DNA of 64,000 nucleotides from Berghia stephanieae (GCA_034508935.3 CM067444.1:82568743-82632742), one strand, 5' to 3'. Shown: positions 20,798 to 32,330, numbered from the stretch's first letter. The notes: a model not told the origin generated them from the letters alone. Numbers and translations: made by a program.

Positions 20798-20997
20798 ATT
20801 ATTTGCCATAATATGACGCATGACTATGACTCTTGATAAAGATGAAGTTCTGAAGATAATAAACCAGTTGATTGGTCAAACATCAACTGGTTTATTATCT
20901 TCAGAACTTCATCTTTATCAAGAGTCATAGTCATGCGTCATATTATGGCAAATAATCTTGATAAAGATGAAGTTCTGAAGATAATAAACCAGTTGAT
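20798..20997. repeat. 75-bp perfect palindrome plus a third direct copy
   Basis: The left arm 20798-20872 and the right arm 20882-20956 are exact inverted copies over 75 bp around a 9-nt loop (TGGTCAAAC). A third copy of 42 bp, 20956-20997, repeats 20831-20872 directly. It is followed by GTTTAACCA, close to the reverse complement of the loop. The perfect identity implies recent origin or ongoing gene conversion. Confidence 0.9.
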
Positions 20998-21263
20998 GTT
21001 TAACCAATCAAAACATGGCATTTGTGACACACCTTCACGCGTGCTCGGACAAACATAGTTGGTTGTTTATGAACAATAAAGTGAATGAATTCGACATTTC
21101 TCTGATCATTGTTATTGTTTTCATACCGCCAAATGGGAGAATAGTTATCAAAAGATTTTCTCGATTATATTATAAACGTTTTAAGTTTACACATATATAT
21201 TTCTGATGTTGGTTTTATTCAATAGGCGGAAGAACAGTGGGCATTATAGTAAGACACATGCCA
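20998..21263. other. Non-coding spacer
   Basis: Nothing recognised. Confidence 0.4.
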
Positions 21264-21464
21264 TCGATAGTACATGCAGTAACCACTTGGCTAAGAAGCT
21301 CACAACATTGCCATCCGGAAGTATAACGGACCAACACATAACACTCTGTGTAACCATGAACTTTTATAGTCTGAATAATCCAGTTAAGTGAGAATTACTT
21401 TAAAACGTGCAAGGCAAATAACAATAACAAAGACCCGAGTGACGTCAACATTATTCAATCTATA
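21264..21464 (+). mobile_element. MITE family 1, diverged copy
   Basis: The interior is retained: CACTTGGCTAAGAAGCTCAC, CATTGCCATCCGGAAGTATA and GTGACGTCAAC. The ends are eroded (GATAGTACATG, CAATCTATA). Confidence 0.75.
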
Positions 21465-21975
21465 ACCTGTGAAGTTTGCTATGTTTACCAATCACTGTCA
21501 TTGTTTCCATGATGACGACTGTCCGAGAGGAGTGGTTTTATTTAATGGGCATGATCTATATTAAATTCCATGTGCTCGAGGTCATTGGTCTAATTGCAAA
21601 ATGTGTTCAACGTGACCCACATAGTGAAAAGTGTTCATAGCTTTTTAAATCTCTAACATCACGATTGGTTATTTTGTCAGCTTGACACATTAGTTTATTA
21701 ATAACTTTTGTAAACAAATCAGCATGTTTACATTTGTTATGAAATATCCAATTGTTGGACAGCAACAAATCATGTGATTGATGACCTGGTTGGACGAAAG
21801 CATGAATATAGATAGCTCCCATTGTCTATTCAAGGAACTCGTCCCCTCCCAGCCGTTTTGTGACATAAATGCTTCTTAAAGTCCAATACCGTGTTTGCTT
21901 GGAAATAACATTACATATCAGTATCATGTAACAATGTACGCCAGTCAATGGGTTTTTGATGTCATCTTACAATCA
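21465..21975. other. Non-coding stretch, no gene seen
   Basis: Nothing recognised. Confidence 0.4.
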
Positions 21976-22167
21976 TGGAGATAGAACCACATTGACGTCA
22001 CTCATCTCTTTGTTATTGTTTTAGCCAGCCATTTTTATGAGTAGTGTCACTAAATTGTATCATTCATATTATAAACGTTCAAGCTTACACAATGTTTTGT
22101 GTATTGGTACATTATATCCTACTGGCGGGTGTTATGAACTTTTTTGGATAAACGCAATTTATCAATA
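21976..22167 (-). mobile_element. MITE family 1, old copy in inverse orientation
   Basis: Reads ATTGACGTCACTCATCTCTT, then TTGTTATTGTTTTAGCCAGCC and CACTAAATTGTAT, then GTTCAAGCTTACACAATG, to GGATAAACGCAATTTATC. It is one of the most diverged members. Confidence 0.65.
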
Positions 22168-22245
22168 CGAGGAAATTGAAATTTAATGAGTTCATTGTAC
22201 ACGATGAATTTGACTTAAAACCAAATTTCTTCATCTAACTAGTTC

Positions 22246-22290
22246 TTTCCCAACTAATGCCGCATTGAGACGACGGGTTACAACAACTGT
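22246..22290. mobile_element. MITE family 3, one end
   Basis: ACTAATGCCGCATTGAGACG then ACGGGTTACA matches the right end of the family. No partner end was seen. Confidence 0.4.
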
Positions 22291-22599
22291 TTGCTATAAT
22301 ATATGGATGGCGCGTGACTATGATTTTCAATAAGAATGATCTTTTGTGGGAAATAATAAGCGCTTCTTTCACCCCTCTTTTTTTTCTCATGTTTTGTGAA
22401 ATGTTTCTTTTCATACAATACAGTGTTTGCTTGGAAGTGACACGTAAAGTATCATGTAACAATGTGCGTCAGACAGAAGGTTTTTTGATGGTTTCTTGAA
22501 TGTATCTTTTAAAAGGATAACTTTGAATCTACATATCAAGTGAAGATGTAAGAATAAATGTTTGAATAATCTATAAACGAACGACGTTATAATATTATT
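22291..22599. other. Non-coding stretch, no gene seen
   Basis: GCGCGTGACTATGATTTTCA with GGGAAATAATAAGCG is a distant echo of the palindrome arm at 20812-20865. Confidence 0.35.
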
Positions 22600-22860
22600 A
22601 TTCCAACTGCGTGAAACTTTATAGGATTCAATAGTTTGATGTCACGTCCGCTCAGCAACGAGCAGCTTGGTTCTAAACAAAGAAAACTGGTACTTTTTAT
22701 TCTTCATGGTGGCTAGAACTTTTTCACATGTCATGCGATCAGAATGTATAAAAGTCAAAAATGATCAGATTCCTAATGTTTTTCTCCTCTGGATACATTT
22801 TTATGCTCGTCGGAGAAGTATTTCATAAGGGCGTCCGCCATTGTTCCAATAGTTAGAATC
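22600..22860 (+). mobile_element. Dispersed repeat family 7
   Basis: The segment TAGGATTCAATAG-TTGATGTCACGTCCGC...AGCTTGGTTCTAAACAAAG is shared with the minus strand at 60985-61150, with weaker homology on both sides (TTCCAACTGCGTGAAAC upstream, CATGGTGGCTAGAAC downstream). It is non-coding. Confidence 0.6.
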
Positions 22861-22986
22861 AGTTACTAAGTTACTATGCGTCATTACGACTGTTGAATCC
22901 TATTTTGGACCTGAGTTTTAGATCTGCATTAACAAAAAAATACTTCCTTTTGTCTCGGAAGCGAGGGGGGAAGAGAAGGGGAGGGT

Positions 22987-23190
22987 GGGGGGGGGGGGGG
23001 GTCCTGATTGCTCTCAGTTGAATGCGCATTTGATTCCCAAGCAAAGGAAACAACTTAGTTTCAATCCCGGGTGCAGTCGAGATTTTTCCTGACCTCCTCC
23101 CCTGTCCATCCATCCAGCAGTGATTGGGTAGCTGGGTCTGTGAACGTGGTTTGCGATAGATATACCAGTGTCTGATCAAAGGGTAACACG
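22987..23190 (+). mobile_element. SINE family B with 5' poly(G)
   Basis: A G run at 22987-23001 leads into GTCCTGATTGCTCTCAGTTG. The family blocks GGGTGCAGTCGAGATTTTTC, CCAGCAGTGATTGGGTAGC and TTTGCGATAGATATACCAGT then follow, with an ATCAAAGGGTAACA end. Confidence 0.75.
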
Positions 23191-23786
23191 AGAACGATTT
23201 ATATTGTCCATGAAATCATACTGAAATAAATCATAAACTTAGGCGTCATGAGACTTAAGGCTTCAAAAGATTACTTTTTTAAATTGTTTCTTAATCTATC
23301 AATAGAACACCCCCCCCCCACCTTTCAAAACATTGTATCCTTTTCGTGTCGTGCATTTAAATTCTAATACTGATCATGACAGTGGCTCTTGTCCGGTTGA
23401 CGCTATAGAAACCGGCATAAACTCCGGCTCTATGCGCCTAATAGTTCTGACGGACCAAAGAACTCGAGCGCAAATCATTCCATCTTCAAAACAGAAAATT
23501 GTTCATCTCATAGTAACTCATAATCCAATACAAAAAAACATTCGACGAGGAAAAGAAAAGACCAAAAAAGAAAATTTAAAAAAAGGATTGCCTCATACTA
23601 AAATGAGAGTAATTTTATAAACATCTCTATTACTCTATCATCAAAGTGAAAAGAGCATCTAAAAATCGCAGTGAACCAGTGAATTGACAACTTAAAAGAA
23701 AAAGATAGGGGAAGAGTTACGAACCGAAATCTTTCGGTGCATGATTTTATGTGAAGAATTATAACCGCTATGATTGTTATTTTGTT
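23191..23786. other. Non-coding stretch, short ORF only
   Basis: A 95-codon plus frame at 23333-23620 begins MYPFRVVHLNSNTDHDSGSC and ends Lys-rich. No domain was recognised, and I do not call a gene. Confidence 0.35.
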
Positions 23787-23836
23787 GTTGGCTGAGAAAG
23801 GGTTTTGATCCGAAAACGTTCGGTGTAAAGAATATT
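23787..23836 (+). repeat. GAAACGTT-type dispersed repeat
   Basis: GTTGGCTGAGAAAGGGTTTT then GATCCGAAAACGTTCGGTGT resembles the copies at 3456 and 10960. A related ACCGAAATCTTTCGGTGC lies just upstream at 23723. Confidence 0.4.
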
Positions 23837-25111
23837 AATTTTTAAAAAAAAATATTGATTCAATACGTTTAGCAATTCACGGCTCACATGTGCTTGGTAT
23901 TCACTTTATGTGAAATGGTTCAATATATAAGAAGAAAAAACAAAACAAAACAAAAAACGATGCACATTGAAGCACTTCTACAAGTCATTAACGTAAACCA
24001 ATGTCAACAAAAATCGACCGGTGCATTAACAATTTATGGCCAAACTACGTCACAGCTTGGCTTTGTCGGATGTCAGAGGCGGCGCGTTGAAAATTCTATT
24101 GGAGGGTTTTGTCACTCAAATATTCATATTATTATAGACATATGTTTTATGATAATCGCAATCTAAATATTGAATCTTGATATTATCAATATAATGTAAA
24201 TAGATTGCTTAAGAATGTTAATTAAATAACAAGTTTTATTTTTTCAATATTTAAACAGCATGACACTATGCAGTTGAAACGACTTCGTAGGATATAATTA
24301 AAATCTTGTATCTACACATTTGTTTATAAGCAATTTTCATCGTGTCACAGGTTCATACCCGACAAAATACTGAATTGGTGCTGTTCAGCATCTCGCATTT
24401 CAAACCGCATCATTGGAGAAAGGGGGGGGGGGGGGGGCGTCGCCTACAAAACTTAAATACTCTACTTTGACAAAACACTTTTTCCCCATTGTGGTCAGAA
24501 ATGGGGTATTTCAAATATCGAGTCGCAAACGTGAGTAATTTCTAAAATCATAAATTTGAGAGACTTAACAAATTGCGGGCGGTTCATCATTATCATAGAT
24601 ATTTGAAGTGAACGTTTTCTTTCTAAAATAAAAACAAACAAACGGGTGTCTGTCAGTGCATGACACAACAGCTCGACTGAAGGCAACGCCACTGATTTCT
24701 AATGATAGAAACGTGTGAAAATTTAAGTAATTTCAAGAGGTTTTCATGGAGGTCGTCAAGGCTAACGTTCAATGCGTTCTCCTACTTTCATTTTCGCCAA
24801 CAAATCGAAATGCTGACTTCGATTCACTCTGACCTTGACAACATTTAGAATGTTTTGTAACCTACAACTCTGGGAAGATGTTCTAAATGAGTCCGCCGCT
24901 TACATTATAAGCAATTACATAATATAATTAGTTACTCACCTTGAATTATGTTTTATTTTAAATGAATAACATATACATCTATATTTTTATTGTCAGGGAT
25001 GGAACGCCCGAGGACTAGTGGAGTGTGAGTACGCTTTTAGCCAGAGTAGCGAAAGCGGTTGGAATATCTTTCCAACAGTCCAAACCAGTATAAATATAAT
25101 TTTTATATTAT
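23837..25111. other. Non-coding stretch with a poly(G) run
   Basis: A G run lies at 24421-24437. A good splice-donor-like GTGAGTAAC occurs on the minus strand near 24935, but the sequence before it is AT-rich and not exon-like. Confidence 0.45.
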
Positions 25112-25300
25112 AAAGCTAGGCCAAAAGATCGTTTTTGTGACGTTCGTCACAAACATCCTTCAACAATAAGTTATTTTGAAAAACTATGGAAAAAACTTTG
25201 TTTTCACCTGTTTCTATCAGTTAAATAATGTAAGAATGTAAACAGGAGAAATTTTATGCTATTTTTTTGTGTGGAAAAGTTAAGCGTTCCAAACATTTTT
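25112..25300. mobile_element. MITE family 4, left part
   Basis: GGCCAAAAGATCGTTTTTGT then GACGTTCGTCACAAACATCC matches the left arm at 51838, with TGTTTCTATCAG later. The right arm is missing. Confidence 0.55.
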
Positions 25301-26124
25301 ACAGCTTTACAGCGACATTTTCTACAAACTAGTCTATCTGACACGATACATTTAAAGGAAATTGAATGGTAACTTCAGTGAGTAAACCGAATTTCTTCTT
25401 TCCCAGAAAATGATCGAATTTCAAAGACTTCAAAATAATAACACAAATTAACACAGTGTATAAATAGAGAAAATAAAATAATCCTGTCCGCCAGCTCATC
25501 TGTTATGCGTTTTTGCACATCCAGAACACAGGGGGTCGGATTAAAAGAAACGACTGTTATAAGTATTAAATACATTATTAGACACATGCTTAATTAGACA
25601 CAAATATTTACACCATTGGCTTTTAAGAATCCAGACAGTAAGTATTGCATCCTTGAATTTGTAAAGTTCGTGGGAATCTGTTTTAATACACGAATCACAG
25701 ATAAACAGATAAAATAATGTGTACGCATTTTAAGTTGTTAACTTTAGGGTATATTTTTTAACTCTACATGCACACTGCACAACATTACAGTAAGACTCGA
25801 GGCTCATTGGCCGTTGGTCGTTTTACATACCATTTGGTTTCGCTCATTAAGAACAATGTAATTTAGGAATACTATGTTGTATTGTGCTTATTAAATTGCA
25901 TTATTGTTTTTATTTTTGCTTGTGACATCCTTGTCGAACATTTTGAATTAAATAATTTTAAATTCTGAATGGATTGTTTCCCTTCAGGTAGAGAAATATT
26001 ACAAAAGCTCGTAGCTATTTCGGAATCTGACCAATGTTGGTAGCCATACTTTCTGGCATTTTCCAATGTTGCGTTATAAAACGGTGCCGGACGTTTCAAA
26101 TAGAATAGACAATTTATCCCAGGT
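25301..26124. other. Non-coding stretch, no gene seen
   Basis: Nothing recognised. Confidence 0.45.
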
Positions 26125-26225
26125 ATGAAAGATTTTACCAAGATGAGGGTCGATCGATATTTGAAGGGCGAATTTTCTGGCGACAATTTTGAAAAGTGTT
26201 TTTTTTTTTTCAGATTACGCCAGTC
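26125..26225. mobile_element. MITE family 2, right arm fragment
   Basis: ACCAAGATGAGGGTCGATCG then ATATTTGAAGGGCGAATTTTC is the right arm. It ends at ATTACGCCAGT. Confidence 0.6.
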
Positions 26226-26867
26226 TATTGATTATCACTATCTGGCTCTGCTCTACCACATAGTATTATTTCCTATTTAACACTTCTAGATCCTGATTTC
26301 TATCCACCTCGACTTTTCATCCATCTTAGACGCGGCCTTTACTTTCTATTCCATAAACCCTCAACACTTTGGTTGGTTGACTTTCCATAAGTACGGAAGC
26401 ACGTACAAGTGACGTCATTTGTTTTTTTTTTCATTGAACCGTTTGTGACTCACTTCGACAAGCGAATATTCACATATAAATTCTAACTTTATTACACCGT
26501 AGAATACTATGTTTGGTTTGTATTAGGATCTAGAATGTTACTAACATTACATATTACCCCTTCAGTATTCTACATATAATTTTGAGTATTGGTGTGATTG
26601 TGTGAATCTGTAGTAGGGAAAGAATGATATCATTTCATTTTTTATTTTGACATAATATAAAACGTGGTTTTCCTTTAATATATACTTGATTCAATACATT
26701 AAAAAGTACGAAATGTGTTGTACTTGAGAGAAAATTTTAATGTTTCAACGCTATACTTTCCAACCGTGGAAAATGAAAACCATTTCAGTGAGGACAAATT
26801 AAATAACTTTTAGTTTGGGTTGACGTAGGCCTATGTATATAACCATTATTGCCGTAATTTTTGTAGC
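26226..26867. other. Non-coding stretch, no gene seen
   Basis: Nothing recognised. Confidence 0.45.
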
Positions 26868-26876
26868 AGCAACAGA

Positions 26877-26913
<37 letters not shown>

Positions 26914-26995
26914 TAGTAAGTAGTATAGTAGTAGTAAGTATAGTATAGTAGTAGTGTCGTCGTCGTCGTCGTAGTAGTAGTCGTAGTAGTAGTAA

Positions 26996-27043
<48 letters not shown>

Positions 27044-27063
27044 GAGAGGAGGAGGAGGAGGAG
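26868..27063. repeat. Compound (GCA/GTA/GTC/GGA)n trinucleotide tract
   Basis: GCA repeats grade into GTA, GTC and finally GGA repeats over about 195 bp. Protein-like frames here are trinucleotide artefacts. Confidence 0.9.
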
Positions 27064-27132
27064 TAGTTGTTATTGTTGTTCATGTTGGCCTCTCTCGACG
27101 TATCCGAAGAGTGGGCCAAGCGTCACGTCGTA

Positions 27133-27168
27133 TAAATAATAGTAATAATAGTAATAATAATAATGATG

Positions 27169-27236
<68 letters not shown>
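27133..27236. repeat. (AAT)n microsatellite
   Basis: Roughly 100 bp of AAT units with a few AGT and GAT variants at the left. Confidence 0.95.
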
Positions 27237-27237
<1 letters not shown>

Positions 27238-28391
27238 TTTTTCATTGACGTAAGCAACACTTGATACATCTCGTGGACAATATAGATAAATGAATGGTTC
27301 AACGGACCTATCACGAACACCCCTGAGAAACCTATCATTGTGTGAAATGATGTTTGACACTAAGAAAGTCTATATATCTACCTAGGGTAGAAGAAGGAAC
27401 TTGACCGAGTAAAAATTATTTAGCTAATTGAAATAGGCGCCAAAGTTACTGGTCACGCCGCCGACGTACGAACGATACTTCAAGCCATACTTTTTTTCTG
27501 TGTATTGTTGATGGTTTTTTTTTTCTCACTTATATTCTTTTATATTCTCAGTCTAGATTCGTTATATTATAAATTGAAGACATCCGGGACTACATAACTT
27601 TACAATATGTGACCAAAACGTCCAAAACGGTACTATCTCTGGATGAATGCGAAACTTAAAATCTAATGTTGATCTTCATCTATATTGGTGGTGTGCGTTT
27701 AAGTAAAATATTCACTAATTTTGCTCTTCAGATCAATAGCAGAATTACACCAAAAAAAAACAACAACAAACAAACAACAACAAAACCCCCAAAAAACAAC
27801 AAAAAAACCATGTAACCTAAACGTTTAGTCTGATAGAATTTGGTGAGAACTAATGACCCAACTGACGGTCTAAACGCAATGACAAAGAGATGAGTGATGT
27901 CAACTTGATTCGCTTTATACTTGAAGTTAGAATTTGCCTTTATTGAGGAGAGTGAGTTTTGTTTCTTCAATCAAAACCAACAATAAAACCAACAAAAAAC
28001 AAAAACAAAAAAAACAAAAAAAAAAAAAACAAACAAAAAAACAAAATAAACAAAAGCAAAACAAAACAAAACAATATTTTTTTGGAAAAAAATACAGGCA
28101 AAGACAAAGAAAATATTAAATAATTTTTCTCTGACTATTTTGTTTATCTAGCTCATGGCATTACCAGACTGACTCGGTGAGGCACATATTAAGAAGTAAA
28201 ATTTTGAAACTAGCGAGTAAGATAAGTTATCATTTTTCAGTTTGGATGGGCCATTAATCTACAATAAATGTCTCATTGTCAGCATTATGGGCATCTTCAA
28301 TGTCCTCCATGTATCTGATGGAAGACAATAATCCTGTTTGCTGATTTTCACTTTTTATATGAACTTTGAAAGTCTGGATAATACAGTTAAG
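27237..28391. other. Non-coding with A/C-rich tracts and MITE remnants
   Basis: CAA and CAAAA-rich tracts lie at 27752-27808 and 27975-28090. The segment 27615-27660 resembles one end of MITE family 3 (CCAAAACGGTACTATC...GGATGAATGC). The segment 27867-27905 resembles the right end of MITE family 1 (ACAAAGAGATGAGTGATGTC). Confidence 0.4.
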
Positions 28392-28760
28392 TGATAGATA
28401 AGAATTTGACGTTACTCAGGTCTTTGTTATTGTTTTTTGCCATCCATTTTTATGAGTAATTCTCACTAAACTGTATTCACCAGACTATAGATAGTATGCG
28501 CTTGGCTAAGCAGCTCATAACATTGCCACACGGAAGTATGACGGGCTGACACAAAAAACTGTGTGTATCCATAGTCGGGTTAATACAGTTCAGTGAGCAT
28601 TGCTCATAAACGCGGATGGCAAAAAACAATAACAAAGACCTGAGTGACGTCATCTTCGAGCTATCTATAAACGTTCAAGGTTACACAGTTTTGTGTGTGG
28701 GTACGTTATATGTCCTGATTGCAATGTTGTGAGTTTTTTTGGCCAAGCGCACAGTATCTA
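28392..28760 (-). mobile_element. MITE family 1, outer copy carrying a nested copy
   Basis: The left half (28392-28487) runs from GATAGATAAGAATTTGACGT to CACCAGACTA. The right half (28670-28760) continues AACGTTCAAGGTTACACAG to GGCCAAGCGCACAGTATCTA. Together they make one minus-oriented family-1 copy, split by the insertion at 28488-28667. Confidence 0.8.
28488..28667 (+). mobile_element. MITE family 1, inner copy nested in a family-1 copy
   Basis: Exact TAGATAG and CTATCTA ends, flanked by TA at 28486-28487 and 28668-28669. It lies in opposite orientation to its host copy. Confidence 0.85.
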
Positions 28761-28764
28761 GCTA

Positions 28765-28953
28765 TAGACATAATGCGCTTGGCCAAGGAGTTCACAACAT
28801 TGCCATCCGGAAGTATAACGGACCAACACACAAACTCTTGTGTAACCATGAACTTTTATAGTCTGGTTAATACAGTTTAGTGAGAACAACTCACAAACGC
28901 GGATGACAAAAACAATAACAAAGGCCTGAGTGACGTCATCTTCGAACTATCTA
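28765..28953 (+). mobile_element. MITE family 1, third adjacent copy
   Basis: TAGACATAATGCGCTTGGCC to TTCGAACTATCTA. It starts 5 bp after the outer nested copy ends. Confidence 0.85.
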
Positions 28954-29163
28954 TTGGTCAGATTCAGCGTGGGTTACGCAACTGGATGCGTGGGTTGACG
29001 GAGGCAGGAAGCAATAACAAACCCACATGGTTGCCATTACCTCCACCATCATTCTCGCTCACGGTTTGTGGAAAGCACTTCATTACAGGCACGTAATAGT
29101 GAATCTAGTTTTTGTTTTGAACATTTCTATTATTATTCTTTGTAAATTGACCCATATTAAAAG
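28954..29163. other. Non-coding spacer
   Basis: Nothing recognised. Confidence 0.4.
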
Positions 29164-29527
29164 AAACATGCAAACAAAAAAGGCATGACCAGTCACTAAC
29201 AATGCCGTGTAGTGTGTAGACAGTAACACAGTACGGTGAACATGACTGATACTGACATTGGGGTCGGAATGTCGGAACCCATGAGTCGTTCGCAACTCTG
29301 CCTCACGTATTCATTTAATCAGTCAATTTAATTTTTATTAAGCTTGCGTAAAACATACAAACAAAAAAGACATGACCAGTCACTAACAATGCAGTGTAGT
29401 GTGTAGACAGTAACACGGTACGGTGAACATGAATGACACTGGGATCGGAATGTCGGAACCCAGTAGTCGTTCGCAACTCAGCCTCGCGTACTCATTTAAT
29501 CAGTCAATTTAATTTTCATTTAGCTTG
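29164..29527. repeat. Tandem duplication of a unit of about 184 bp
   Basis: Two copies run from ACATGCAAACAAAAAAGGCA or ACATACAAACAAAAAAGACA through GACCAGTCACTAACAATGC, GTGTAGTGTGTAGACAGTAA and GTCGTTCGCAACTC to TTAATCAGTCAATTTAATTT. They are about 90% alike by eye. Confidence 0.85.
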
Positions 29528-29864
29528 CCTATTCTTCAAGTTTATGTTATATTCACCTTTTCTATTTAAAAAGGGTAATCCAAACAGACCATAAACGATT
29601 TTATAATAAGCCGACTTCAACTTCCATCACACACGAACTTATTTTGGGTGTTTTTTTTTTAACCAAACCGTTTGACTCAAATTAAAGCTTCGGCATTGGA
29701 TAAGGAGCGAGGTCCCTGTTGCCATCTTGCTTAGTTTATACAGAGACTGGGTTGCCACCTTGGCTGTTCTTGATAAATAGTAAAATAGTACAACCTTGTG
29801 CAATATGAGAGAGAGAGAGAGAGAGAGAGAGAAATTTTGAACAAAAAACGAATCTCTCTCTCAT

Positions 29865-29926
<62 letters not shown>

Positions 29927-30005
29927 TTCATCTGTCACACTGTTTGACAATCTTCATCACCTGGCTCACTTGTACTTGTAATATCGGGTGGAGGTAAAAT
30001 TTTGA
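29528..30005. repeat. Spacer with facing (GA)n and (CT)n tracts
   Basis: (GA)n at 29809-29832 is followed 30 bp later by a (CT)n tract at 29865-29922. They are complementary and could pair as a hairpin. The rest is non-coding. Confidence 0.8.
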
Positions 30006-31447
30006 ACAATTATTATTATTTATAAAATGCAGAATCTTTTCAAATAAACGGATAAAATAGAGATTAATTCTAATCGAACAGTGGAACACAAAGGCAGAAT
30101 TTGCGAACAATCTAACACATAAGTGTCGTGGTCTTATTTATAAAATGCAGAAACTTTGCAAATAAACGGATAAAATAGAGATTAATTCGATTCGAAAAGT
30201 GGAACACATAAGTAGAATTTGCGAATGCCCGGTCCAGACATAAGCGTTATGGTCTTATTTATAAAGTGCAGAAACTTTGCAAATAAACGGATAGACTAGA
30301 TGTTATTTCGATTCGAAAAGTGGAACACAATAGGAAAATTTGCGAATACCCAGTCCAGACATAAGCGTTATGGTCTTATTTATAAAGTGCAGAAACTTTG
30401 CAAATAAACGGATAAAATAGAGATTAATTCGATTCGAAAAGTGGAACACATAAGCAGAATTTGCGAATGCCCGGTCCAGACATAAGCGTTATGGTCTTAT
30501 TTATAAAGTGCAGAAACTTTGCAAATAAACGGGTAGACTAGATGTTATTTCGATTCGAAAAGTGGAACACAATAGGAAAATTTGCGAATACCCAGTCCAG
30601 ACATAAGCGTTATGGTCTTATTTATAAAGTGCAGAAACTTTGCAAATAAACGGATAAAATAGAGATTAATTCGATTCGAAAAGTGGAACACATAAGCAGA
30701 ATTTGCGAATGCCCGGTCCAGACATAAGCGTTATGGTCTTATTTATAAAGTGCAGAAACTTTGCAAATAAACGGATAGACTAGATGTTATTTCGATTCGA
30801 AAAGTGGAACACAATAGGAAAATTTGCGAATACCCAGTCCAGACATAAGCGTTATGGTCTTATTTATAAAGTGCAGAAACTTTGCAAATAAACGGATAAA
30901 ATAGAGATTAATTCGATTCGAAAAGTGGAACACATAAGCAGAATTTGCAAATGCCCGGTCCAGACATAAGCGTTATGGTCTTATTTAATAAGTGCAGAAA
31001 CTTTGCAAAAAAAACGGATAGACTAGATGTTATTTCGATTCGAAAGTGGAAAAAATAGGAAAATTTGGAATACCAGTCCAGACATAAGCGTTATGGTCTT
31101 ATTTATAAAGGCAGAAACTTTGCAAATAAACGGATAGACTGATGTTATTTCGATTCGAAAAGTGGAACAAATAGGAAAATTTGCGAATACCCAGTCCCAG
31201 ACATAAGCGTTATGGTCTTATTTATAAAGTGCAGAAACTTTGCAAATAAACGGATAAGATAGGAGTTAATTCGATCGGAAAGTGGAATGCAAATGCAGAA
31301 GTTGTGAATACCGGTCAGCATAAGCGTCATGGTCTTATTTATAAAGTGCAAAAACTTGGCATAAACGGATAAAATAGAGATTAATTCGATTCGAAAGTGG
31401 AATGCAAATGCAGAAGTTGTGAATCCCCGGTCAGGCATAAGGTCATG
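30006..31447. repeat. 121-bp satellite array 1, A/B higher-order repeat
   Basis: The monomer (about 121 bp) runs TAAGCGTTATGGTCTTATTT, ATAAAGTGCAGAAACTTTGC, AAATAAACGGATA, then type-specific sequence. Type A has AAATAGAGATTAATTCGATT and CATAAGCAGAATTTGCGAAT. Type B has GACTAGATGTTATTTCGATT and AATAGGAAAATTTGCGAATA. A and B alternate from 30241 to about 31080, giving a 242-bp unit. The first monomers (30006-30240) are diverged edge units. Type C monomers (GGAATGCAAATGCAGAAG) close the right edge. 121 is not a multiple of three, so frames here are not conserved coding. Confidence 0.95.
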
Positions 31448-32157
31448 GTTTGTTTAAATGAAACAATTGCAGTTTAAAAAATTTTGGTCATTGGAGTAAT
31501 TAAGCTAAATATGCGGGAGTTCAAATAGATAATTGATCTATAAAAATTTTTTATAATTAGCTGTTTTTATTCCCATCATTTAGATTATGTGATTAAGTTT
31601 ATAATTGAAATACAAATTTTTTCCCTCATTACCCTAATGTTTTGCAATAAAGGAGAGTGTGAGTAAACCTGTGCAAAGAAAATTTTTGATGAGTGTTTTT
31701 ATCTGCTTTTCAGTTGTGTAGAATTTAGAATGGTTCTTTATAGTTTCATTGTTGAGGGTCAAGTAATGTCAGTCTTTCAGGACCACGATTCCCCCTTTTA
31801 TGCGGTCACAATTTACAAGGGTGCCCCACAAGCCCGTTAAACGCAAAAGTTGGGTATTGTTGTTTGCAAGTAATGCTAGTGTTTTAAATAGGATTTTCTG
31901 TCTCCTATTAAAATCCCATTCCTGTGTTGGATTTTGATTAAATTCATGTCTTCTTGGGTTTATGGGATATTTAATTTTCATGGATTGTGATTGTGATTTT
32001 CAAGACTTTTAATGTAAGTAAATGCCCAAATAGATATTTTTATTCATTATTCTTTATTTTTATTTTTTTAGTTTGTTTTGTTTTGTTTTGAAGCATTTAT
32101 TATAAGAAATAATGTACATATGCACTTATACCCCAAGACTGCTTTCAATTTGCTTTT

Positions 32158-32330
32158 TTATTATTATTATTAATATTTTTTTAAATTATTATTATATTAT
32201 TAAAAAAATAATAATAATAATAATATTAATAATAATAATAATAATAAATAATAATAATAATAATAATAAAAATAATAATAATAATAAAAAATATAATAAT
32301 AAATAATAATAAAAATATAAAATAATAAGT
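32158..32330. repeat. (TTA)n/(TAA)n tract in unit 1
   Basis: Shorter and more interrupted than the matching tracts at 36120-36294 and 40941-41120. Confidence 0.85.

Noticed and set aside
29164-29527. Pair of short terminal repeats of an LTR-type element
   Set aside because: The two copies are directly adjacent with no internal region, so it is a tandem duplication.
30006-31447. CRISPR array
   Set aside because: The monomers are contiguous with no unique spacers, and the genome is eukaryotic. It is satellite DNA.
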